Assembly (NCBI GenBank): GCA_964624955.1
Contig: CAZUZF010000038.1
Span: forward strand, 1-7,364
Source: JACQHJ01 sp964624955
GTDB lineage: Bacteria; Patescibacteriota; Microgenomatia; Levybacterales; UBA12049
DNA length: 7,364 nt
Direction of reading: 5' to 3'
The position numbers were made by a program, and so were the translations under genes. How positions within the stretch are numbered: the stretch's first letter is position 1; each line of letters begins with the position of its first letter. Below, one piece after another: positions 1 to 5,021 of the stretch. The notes under the pieces were generated by a model. It searched no databases, was not told where the DNA came from, and saw nothing but the letters and a program-made list of their open reading frames with translations.

Positions 1-462
1 TTTGGAGTAAATATTGAAACATACCAAGGATTTCAAAATCTCAAAGAAATATTAAATGTTAAGTTGATACGCCTCATTGATACTGTTACATTGGGAAGAG
101 TAGATATGTCAGGATCATTGGGACTGGGAAGGGATGACATTAATTGTGACCAATTGTATGAAATTGCACAGTCAATGTTTACCATGGCAAAGAAAAAGGG
201 TTTGAGAACCACGATGGGTGGGGGCATTGCGGTTGAGGCAATCCCATTTATTAAAAAGCTTGCGTCTAGAAAACTTCTGGATCGCTTTGAAACCAGAAAA
301 ATAGTATTCAATGTTCCTAGTAATTTCAAAAAGGTAGAAAAGGGAATTATTAAAGCTAATATGTTTGAACTTCTTTGGCTTCAAAATAAAAAAAATTATT
401 ATTCCGCTATCCATATCGAAGATGATAATAGAATAGGAATGTTGAAGAAAAGGATAAAATAA
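1..462 (+). CDS. HpcH/HpaI aldolase / citrate lyase beta-like protein, 3' part
   Basis: The frame is open from base 1 to the TAA at 460-462, so this is the last 153 residues of a gene whose start lies upstream; the TTG at 64 is internal. The fragment begins with GVNIET followed by a short helix, then GRVDMSGSLGLGRDD, then TTMGGGIAVEAIPF and LLDRFETRKIVF. These resemble the C-terminal half of the HpcH/HpaI aldolase/citrate lyase barrel, in which the Glu of the IET strand and the Asp of the GRVD strand would hold the divalent metal that binds the carboxyl group of a pyruvate-like or CoA substrate (family knowledge). The GRVD(L/M)SGS(L/M)G version is one I associate with surface-polysaccharide loci. 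It presumably makes or splits a C-C bond in a sugar-acid precursor; the substrate is unknown. The next gene starts 33 bases downstream on the same strand. Family is fairly sure, specific reaction not. Confidence 0.75.
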   Translation, partial: FGVNIETYQGFQNLKEILNVKLIRLIDTVTLGRVDMSGSLGLGRDDINCDQLYEIAQSMFTMAKKKGLRTTMGGGIAVEAIPFIKKLASRKLLDRFETRKIVFNVPSNFKKVEKGIIKANMFELLWLQNKKNYYSAIHIEDDNRIGMLKKRIK

Positions 463-482
463 TTTATTCACCCTTATCTTTT
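448..482. repeat. Imperfect inverted repeat at the end of the aldolase gene
   Basis: AAAAGGATAA at 448-457 can pair with TTATCTTTT at 474-482 (nine pairs, one bulged G), with a 16-base loop. The left arm is inside the last codons of the aldolase gene. The right arm CTTATCTTTT recurs after the DUF5667-like gene at 3343-3352. The stem is almost all A-T and lacks a separate T-tract, so a strong intrinsic terminator is unlikely. It may be a weak attenuator or 3'-end stabiliser, or chance in AT-rich DNA. Confidence 0.25.
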
Positions 483-495
483 AAAAGTTTGCCTT

Positions 496-1251
496 ATGTC
501 AAGAGCGGCTGTTAACCTCGAAAAATTTTATTTAAGCCTAGATGATTTGAGTTTTGATTTTAGGAACAAAAACTTATATAGCCTCATTTTAAAGAAAGTT
601 TCAGGAGAAAAAGCCTTAGATATTGGGTGCGGCAGTGGACATTTGGTTAATTTAATGACAGAATCTGGAATTAACGCCTATGGAATAGAACCAGATGCTA
701 ATTTAATAGAACTGTCAAAAACATTTTACGGGGAAGATATTAAAATTGAGAAGAAATCTGCTGAGGATTTAAGCAAAGTTAAAGGAAAATTCCATTCAAT
801 AACTGTTATTGATGTTTTAGAGCATTTAGAAGATGACTCAGTAATATTAAAAAAAATTAAAAGTAAGTTGTATGATAACGGCACGGTTATAATTGTTGTT
901 CCAGCCTACTCCTTTTTATTGGGGAAAAGAGATAGGGCCCTCGGACACTTTCGAAGATATTCAAAAAAACAATTAGTCAAGTTGATTGAGGCCAATGGTT
1001 TTAAAATAAAGCAAATTCGATACTGGAACGCCTTTGGTTTTCTTCCATATCTTATAAGTGAGAAAATTTTTAAAAGAGCTCTAAAAGCAGAAATAAGAAC
1101 AAAGAGGCATAAAAATATTTTAGACTTATTAATCTCAAGATTATTATTTTTTTGGTTTAAATATTTAGAGAATAATGTTAATTTTGGTTTTGGTTTAAGT
1201 CTTATTTGTGTTGCGGAGCCTAATATAAATTATAAAAACAGTTTAAATTAA
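496..1251 (+). CDS. Class I SAM-dependent methyltransferase (Methyltransf_11/12-like)
   Basis: The 251-residue cytosolic protein carries the Rossmann-fold SAM-binding signature: motif I LDIGCGSG at residues 41-48, the acidic end of strand 2 in GIEPD (Glu65), and a post-motif block VIDVLEHL (residues 104-111), followed by VVPAY and then GHFRRYSKKQL. The last block is typical of methyltransferases encoded beside polyprenyl-phosphate mannose/glucose synthases in glycan loci (family knowledge). It probably methylates a sugar, a lipid-linked intermediate or a small metabolite; the acceptor cannot be read from sequence. The C-terminal 50 residues contain a moderately hydrophobic stretch (LLISRLLFFWF) that could sit at the membrane face. 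The ATG at 496 has no Shine-Dalgarno sequence. The stop at 1249-1251 abuts the ATG of the next gene (TAAATG), indicating one transcript and coupling with the membrane glycosyltransferase. Confidence 0.85.
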   Translation: MSRAAVNLEKFYLSLDDLSFDFRNKNLYSLILKKVSGEKALDIGCGSGHLVNLMTESGINAYGIEPDANLIELSKTFYGEDIKIEKKSAEDLSKVKGKFHSITVIDVLEHLEDDSVILKKIKSKLYDNGTVIIVVPAYSFLLGKRDRALGHFRRYSKKQLVKLIEANGFKIKQIRYWNAFGFLPYLISEKIFKRALKAEIRTKRHKNILDLLISRLLFFWFKYLENNVNFGFGLSLICVAEPNINYKNSLN

Positions 1252-1683
1252 ATGCATAACAATTTTATAAAAAAAATATTATTTTTAATCAAAAATAAAA
1301 CATTCATAATTTTTTTTATTTTGTTTTTACTTATTTTAATTTCAAATCCAATTGTCTCATCTATTTTCCCTCCTCAGTTTGCTTCCGTACCAAAAAAATT
1401 AGGTCTTGTTTTCGCTAATGATTTTAATACATGTGTGTATGTAAGAAGTAAATTTATGGTAAGTGGAGAATTAATGAATCAATTGGGTTGGGTTAATTCT
1501 GCATGTGGACATATATTCCCTTTAATTATAGCTCCGTTTATTCTTTTAAGACTAGAGAATAATCCTTATATATATATATATTACTCCTTATTCCCTCATT
1601 TTTATTATATTTATTCTTTTTCAAAATCTTATTTAAAAAGATGTCCTCTAAAACAAAAAAAATTGCCTTGCTTTTTATTTTAG
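1252..1683 (+). CDS. N-terminal piece of a frameshifted GT87/DUF2029-like membrane glycosyltransferase
   Basis: This 143-residue frame opens directly after the methyltransferase stop. It has a basic N-terminus, a membrane helix at about residues 16-38, then an extracytoplasmic stretch with an Asp (FANDFNTC, Asp57) in the position where GT-C enzymes carry their first-loop acidic residue, and a second helix around PLIIAPFILL. Up to about residue 104 it looks like a normal polytopic glycosyltransferase start. After the (TA)7 tract at 1567-1580 the frame continues as a Tyr/Ser/Phe-rich tail ending KRCPLKQKK that looks like out-of-frame translation, and stops at 1683. The hydrophobic helix one would expect instead is found in the frame of the next entry. 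If one TA unit is removed the two join into a single protein of 454 residues, a usual size for this family. As it stands the frame would give a short two-helix fragment, probably inactive. Confidence 0.6.
   Translation: MHNNFIKKILFLIKNKTFIIFFILFLLILISNPIVSSIFPPQFASVPKKLGLVFANDFNTCVYVRSKFMVSGELMNQLGWVNSACGHIFPLIIAPFILLRLENNPYIYIYYSLFPHFYYIYSFSKSYLKRCPLKQKKLPCFLF
1567..1580. repeat. (TA)7 dinucleotide tract at the frame junction
   Basis: Seven TA units run from 1567 to 1580, inside the coding region of the GT87-like gene and exactly where the plausible reading frame moves from frame 1 to frame 3. Six or nine units would put the two halves in frame; seven (present) or eight do not. The frame-3 side is blocked just upstream by a TAA at 1560-1562, so the restored reading must cross at or after this tract. 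Short tandem repeats in coding DNA are classic slippage sites, and also sites of assembly and polishing errors. Confidence 0.75.
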
Positions 1684-2618
1684 CTTTCTTTTTTTCAATA
1701 CCCGGAATTCTCGGTCTTTATATGGGTAATGTTGATATTTTTCTTTCTTTGGCATTAGGTTTTATAGTCCTACTTAAATTTAACGAAAAAAAATTATTGG
1801 ATAAGTATGGGAAATTTTATTCTGTTTTTATGGGAATTTTATTGGGCGCAATTACCAATGCTAAAGTTTTTATTTTTCCGTTTTCAGTAGTTTTTATTTT
1901 ATTTTCAAAAAATATTATCTTAAAACTTTTTTCTTTTTTGGGGTCTTTTATAATTATTACTTATTTACCAAATATATTTGGATCGCCTACTGGTATTTTA
2001 ACTTTTCTAAACAGAGTATATTTGTGGAATGAAAGAGTTACTGTTAACTTTAGTCCAGAATACAATCATTCTCCCGCTGCTCTTGCATCTTATTTTACAG
2101 ATTGTCTTAAAACTCAGAATTGCGACGCATACCCAAATAACTTATTAACCCTAATTATTATTATACTAACTTTTGTTATTGCGTTTCTTTCTAAAAATTT
2201 TTTTAAGAAAAAGAATTTAGTCAAGTTCCTAAGTCTGTTAAAAAAACCTGTTTTTTCTTTCCAATATTTATTGAAGTTAAAAACTAACAAATATTTTTTA
2301 ATCTTTTTACTAACTTTTATAACTGCTTTTATAAATCTTGTTCCAGAGATTGCTTTTAGTTATCGATTATATTACTCTTTTCCCATAATTTTGATTTTAT
2401 TAGCAGAAACTCAAAATCAACCTAAAGCAAGGTTTTATTGCTACTTATCTATGATGTTTTTAATTTTAGATGGGTTATGGATAGTTGATTTATCTCCTCA
2501 AGTAAAAGGGATAGTGGATCCACGCCTAATGAATTTTTTCGTAATTTTTCATTTTATTTTTTTAATTAAGTCAAGTTATAAGCTTTTGCAAAGAAATTCC
2601 CCAAATGTTGTTGTTTAA
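1641..2618 (+). CDS. C-terminal piece of a frameshifted GT87/DUF2029-like membrane glycosyltransferase
   Basis: The 325-residue frame (first ATG at 1641, with no ribosome site) carries about eight hydrophobic segments. The frame is open back to 1563, and that upstream part reads as a membrane helix (LLLIPSFLLYLFFFKIL), so the ATG is probably internal, not a true start. Features matching GT87/DUF2029 enzymes are GLYMGNVDIFLSLALGF (residues 25-41, the Gly-Asn motif before a helix), a helix-lysine segment AITNAKVFIF, and near the C-terminus FSYRLYYSFPIILIL. These enzymes move a sugar from a polyprenyl phosphate on the outer face of the membrane (family knowledge). A soluble loop at about residues 120-165 contains two cysteines (DCLKTQNC) that could form a disulfide. 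Joined to the preceding piece it makes a 454-residue protein. A different GT-C family is possible. Gene may be off, decayed, or mis-assembled. Confidence 0.6.
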   Translation: MSSKTKKIALLFILAFFFSIPGILGLYMGNVDIFLSLALGFIVLLKFNEKKLLDKYGKFYSVFMGILLGAITNAKVFIFPFSVVFILFSKNIILKLFSFLGSFIIITYLPNIFGSPTGILTFLNRVYLWNERVTVNFSPEYNHSPAALASYFTDCLKTQNCDAYPNNLLTLIIIILTFVIAFLSKNFFKKKNLVKFLSLLKKPVFSFQYLLKLKTNKYFLIFLLTFITAFINLVPEIAFSYRLYYSFPIILILLAETQNQPKARFYCYLSMMFLILDGLWIVDLSPQVKGIVDPRLMNFFVIFHFIFLIKSSYKLLQRNSPNVVV

Positions 2619-2713
2619 TATCATGCGCTAAATTCTTAACTGGAGGATGTTTAGAATTTTAAATTGGACACGAATGGAATTTTGGATGAAATTAATTGAA
2701 GCATATCATTCAA

Positions 2714-2754
2714 TTGCTAAAAAATGTGTTTTTTCATATAATCAAGTCTATAAT
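2714..2754 (+). promoter_or_regulatory. Candidate promoter for the DUF5667-like gene
   Basis: TTGCTA (2714-2719), a 17-base spacer and TATAAT (2737-2742) form a good sigma-70 type match. A second TATAAT sits at 2749-2754, ending six bases before the ATG at 2761, a spacing that would give a transcript starting at or next to the start codon. The 142-base gap from 2619 to 2760 is the longest non-coding stretch in the window and otherwise shows nothing clear. AT-rich DNA makes chance TATAAT copies common, so this is a candidate only. Confidence 0.4.
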
Positions 2755-2760
2755 TTTAAA

Positions 2761-3342
2761 ATGAAGAATTTATTTTTTGTATTCTTTTTAATTGCTTTCT
2801 TTTTGTTTTTATTTTCTGGGACAACAAGTTTTGCTCAAAAAAAAATAGATTTCATTGATGAGGTTTCTACAAAATCCACCTCTGTTGATTACCAGCTTGC
2901 TTGGCCGGGTATGTTACCAGACAATCCACTATATAAATTAAAAGTTTTAAGAGATAAAATTATCTCAAAGTTGATTGCAGATCCCATAAAAAAAATAGAG
3001 TGGGATTTGATCATGGCAGATAAGACAATTTATGCAAGCGTGCTTCTATTAGATAAAGGAAATATTGCTTTAGCAAAAGAAACAGCTTTGAAAGGAGAAC
3101 ATTACTTTACAATTTTAGTTACAGACTATAAGTGGGCATTTTGGAGACATCAAGGGATTACTCAAGAACTGGATAATAAAATAAAATTAGCGGTATTGAA
3201 ACATCAGGAGATTTTTGATAAAGAAGCAAATAAAGTTTCACAGAAAGATAAAAAAGCCTTTCAAGACGCAAATTATTTTTCAAAACTTAACTATCAGACT
3301 ATTTTAGATTTAAAGAGCCCTAAAGATAAAAAAGTCAAATGA
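2761..3342 (+). CDS. Secreted DUF5667-like protein with signal peptide
   Basis: From the ATG at 2761 the protein has 193 residues. It starts MKN, then a strongly hydrophobic stretch of about 17 residues and SGTTSFAQ, a textbook signal peptide with cleavage likely after SFA. The mature part opens with YQLAWPGMLPDNPLYKLKVLRDKI, matching the start of DUF5667, a helical domain common in Patescibacteria secreted proteins (LPDSPLYxLK signature), followed by amphipathic helices rich in Lys and Asp/Glu (DPIKKIEWDLIMADKTI, LLDKGNIALAKETALKGEHYF). No enzyme motif is visible; a structural or cell-envelope helical-bundle role is an inference. The frame is open further back to an ATG at 2647, but that start would put 38 polar residues before the signal peptide, and the GGAGG there touches the ATG with no spacing. 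The candidate promoter supports 2761. The function is unknown, and its link to the glycan genes is by position only. Confidence 0.7.
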   Translation: MKNLFFVFFLIAFFLFLFSGTTSFAQKKIDFIDEVSTKSTSVDYQLAWPGMLPDNPLYKLKVLRDKIISKLIADPIKKIEWDLIMADKTIYASVLLLDKGNIALAKETALKGEHYFTILVTDYKWAFWRHQGITQELDNKIKLAVLKHQEIFDKEANKVSQKDKKAFQDANYFSKLNYQTILDLKSPKDKKVK

Positions 3343-3351
3343 CTTATCTTT
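3322..3351. repeat. Inverted repeat at the end of the DUF5667-like gene (weak hairpin)
   Basis: AAAGATAA (3322-3329) is the exact reverse complement of TTATCTTT (3344-3351), and inside them GTCA (3334-3337) mirrors TGAC (3340-3343), which would extend the stem past a four-A bulge to a small loop. It straddles the stop codon (TGA 3340-3342). The right arm repeats the sequence found after the aldolase gene. The right arm is T-rich, so a weak terminator or mRNA 3'-end element is possible, but the stem is low in G-C. Confidence 0.35.
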
Positions 3352-3369
3352 TGCAAATATTAATTATGT

Positions 3370-4143
3370 ATGACAACCTCTATTTTTAATTTTGAGTATT
3401 TGAGTCAATCTTTTTACAATACCGTTATTTATAACCCTAACATTTTTATTGGATCATTAATCCTAACCATAACGTTAATTGTTTTAGTTTTGATATTCTT
3501 CTACATAAGAATAATTCCTAAATTCTATAAACATTTTCATTTAGAAATTGGGAAGATAAGATTGAAAGTATTAAATAAATTACTTAATAAAAGAAAAATT
3601 GTGGAGGGAAAGATTATTTATCTTGATGGATTAAGAGGTCTTGCTGCATTTATAGTAGTTATATATCACCATTTCTATGGATTTTATCCAAAATTTCTTT
3701 ATCCATCTGAAGATAAAGTACTGACTCAATTATCAGGAAGTCCACTAAATATTTTCTATAATGGAAATTTTGCGGTTTATATTTTTTTTATATTAAGCGG
3801 GTACGTTTTAACATACAAATTTTTTAAAACTCGTAATTATGGCATTATTATTTCAAGCGCAGCGCGAAGATATATAAGACTGCTTGTTCCAGTATTATTC
3901 TTCTTAGGTAAAATATCTTTTTCTATGTATGTTATCCATTTTATTATAGTAAACTCATTTTCAAGTTTTGTCTTTATAAACGCTGTAAAATACACATCTT
4001 ACAATAATGCCTTTTTAATAACTTTTTGTATCTCCGTAACTTTTATATTATTTTGCTCATACCTTATATATAAATATATTGATTTAATGGGGATAAGGTT
4101 ATCAAAGTACGTTTTTGTTAAGTATTTTAAAAAAAGAAAATAG
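3370..4143 (+). CDS. Acyltransferase-3 (OafA/YrhL-like) with an internal deletion
   Basis: The 257-residue membrane protein has a hydrophobic helix at about residues 25-46 and a basic linker (to about 80), then the acyltransferase-3 start YLDGLRGLAAFIVVIYHHF (84-102). Here Arg89 and His100 give the R-X10-H catalytic pattern of the family, which transfers acyl (often acetyl) groups to surface sugars. FFILSGYVLTY (139-149) and RRYIRLLVPVL (166-176) follow as in normal members. The next residues are FLGKISFSMYVIH (178-190), a motif that in full-length proteins lies near the C-terminus after some 150-200 more residues and several membrane helices. So roughly residues 177-179 mark an in-frame loss of the middle of the domain (about 3898-3906). 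The total of 257 is well below the usual 350-400, despite an N-terminal extension. Activity is doubtful. There is no clear ribosome site at the ATG. It follows the DUF5667-like gene by 27 bases. Confidence 0.8.
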   Translation: MTTSIFNFEYLSQSFYNTVIYNPNIFIGSLILTITLIVLVLIFFYIRIIPKFYKHFHLEIGKIRLKVLNKLLNKRKIVEGKIIYLDGLRGLAAFIVVIYHHFYGFYPKFLYPSEDKVLTQLSGSPLNIFYNGNFAVYIFFILSGYVLTYKFFKTRNYGIIISSAARRYIRLLVPVLFFLGKISFSMYVIHFIIVNSFSSFVFINAVKYTSYNNAFLITFCISVTFILFCSYLIYKYIDLMGIRLSKYVFVKYFKKRK

Positions 4144-4146
4144 CAA

Positions 4147-4178
4147 TTACAGGTAAGATATATTATTTGTAGTATAAT
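4147..4178 (+). promoter_or_regulatory. Candidate promoter of the transketolase-glycosyltransferase operon
   Basis: A consensus TATAAT at 4173-4178 lies 12 bases before the transketolase ATG at 4191, placing transcription start near 4185 and leaving a leader of only about five or six bases. No good -35 is present: TTACAG at 4147-4152 is 20 bases away and matches poorly, which would suit an activator-dependent or otherwise regulated promoter. The intergenic gap is 47 bases. No Shine-Dalgarno sequence precedes the ATG, consistent with a nearly leaderless message. Confidence 0.4.
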
Positions 4179-4184
4179 TACAAA
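4166..4184. promoter_or_regulatory. Palindrome TTTGTA-N7-TACAAA overlapping the -10 box (operator candidate)
   Basis: TTTGTA (4166-4171) and TACAAA (4179-4184) are perfect 6-bp inverted repeats separated by GTATAAT, which contains the -10 hexamer. A dimeric repressor bound here would block the promoter directly. Arm length and centre spacing are typical of helix-turn-helix dimer sites. No regulator gene is visible in the window, and an AT-rich palindrome of this size could be chance. Confidence 0.35.
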
Positions 4185-4190
4185 GCATTT

Positions 4191-5021
4191 ATGTTATCAA
4201 ATAAGAACATAAACTTTCTTAGGAATAAAGCAAAACAGGTGCGAAAAGACATAATCGAAATGAGTTTTCGAGCAAAAAGTGCCCATACTGGCGGAGCATT
4301 GTCTTGCGTTGAGATTCTAGTTTCTTTCTATTTTGAAATAATGAATATTGATTCGAAAAATCCTTATGGTAAGGACCGTGACAGACTTGTTTTTAGTAAA
4401 GCTCATGACGCTAAAGCTCTATACGCGGTTTTGGCAGAGTGTGATTTTTTCGATAAAAAACTTTTAGAAGGATACGAAAGCAATAATGGTAAGCTTCCTG
4501 GACATTCTACCAGGCATTGTGTACCAGGAGTGGAAGTCTCGGCGGGTTCTTTAGGCCATGGCTTATCAATGGCAGTGGGCATGGCATATGCAGGCAAAAT
4601 AGACAGTAAGAAACATAGAATTTTCTGTATTATTTCAGATGGTGAATGTGACGAAGGATCAACCTGGGAAGCGATATTGTTTGCCGGTCACCATAAGCTT
4701 GATAATCTTGTTACAATAGTTGATTACAATAAGCTTCAGGGATTTGGGTATACAAAGGATGTTTTGAATTTAGAGCCATTTTCAAAAAAATGGGAATGTT
4801 TTGGATGGCAGGCAGTTGAATTAGACGGGCACAATTTTAATGAATTGATTGCTGCTTTAAAAAAAACCCCGATTAAAAAAAACAAGCCGACGGTCATTAT
4901 TGCTCATACGATTAAAGGGTTAGGTGGAGTACCTATTTATGTAAATAAAATATCGTCTCAATATAAATCACCTACGCAAGAAGAGGCTGATGAGGCGATA
5001 AGGAGGTTAAGCTTAGAGTGA
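4191..5021 (+). CDS. Transketolase, N-terminal (TPP-binding) subunit
   Basis: The 276-residue protein is the pyrophosphate-binding half of a split transketolase; archaeal and CPR split enzymes have this size. It should pair with the next gene's product to move two-carbon ketol units between sugars using thiamine diphosphate and a divalent metal. Visible motifs: His32 in SAHTGG, SKAHDAKALY (His72), LPGHS (His105), GSLGHGLSMAVGMA (119-132), and the TPP motif from SDGE (149-152, Asp150) to Asn180 in VDYNKLQ, the metal ligands. Near the C-terminus the usual WHxKSP-type block reads SSQYKSP (255-261): the conserved His is Gln257 and the preceding Trp is Ser. In yeast and E. coli enzymes that His touches the cofactor phosphate/donor sugar (established), so specificity may be changed. 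The stop overlaps the GTG of the partner gene. A candidate promoter and palindrome lie just upstream. The position next to glycosyltransferases suggests a role in sugar precursor supply. Confidence 0.9.
   Translation: MLSNKNINFLRNKAKQVRKDIIEMSFRAKSAHTGGALSCVEILVSFYFEIMNIDSKNPYGKDRDRLVFSKAHDAKALYAVLAECDFFDKKLLEGYESNNGKLPGHSTRHCVPGVEVSAGSLGHGLSMAVGMAYAGKIDSKKHRIFCIISDGECDEGSTWEAILFAGHHKLDNLVTIVDYNKLQGFGYTKDVLNLEPFSKKWECFGWQAVELDGHNFNELIAALKKTPIKKNKPTVIIAHTIKGLGGVPIYVNKISSQYKSPTQEEADEAIRRLSLE
5000..5006 (+). promoter_or_regulatory. Strong Shine-Dalgarno site for the transketolase C-subunit
   Basis: AAGGAGG lies inside the end of the N-subunit gene, 11 bases before the GTG at 5018. It is the only convincing ribosome site in the window and decides the GTG start. 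Together with the GTGA overlap it would give coupled, balanced synthesis of the two subunits. Confidence 0.75.

Noticed and set aside
64..462. TTG at 64 as the start of the aldolase gene
   Set aside because: The frame is open to base 1 and the upstream codons (GVNIET and the following helix) match the family, so the gene simply begins before the window.
2647..2760. ATG 2647 with GGAGG as start of the DUF5667-like protein
   Set aside because: The GGAGG touches the ATG, leaving no spacing for a ribosome site, and the 38 added residues would sit in front of a clear signal peptide.
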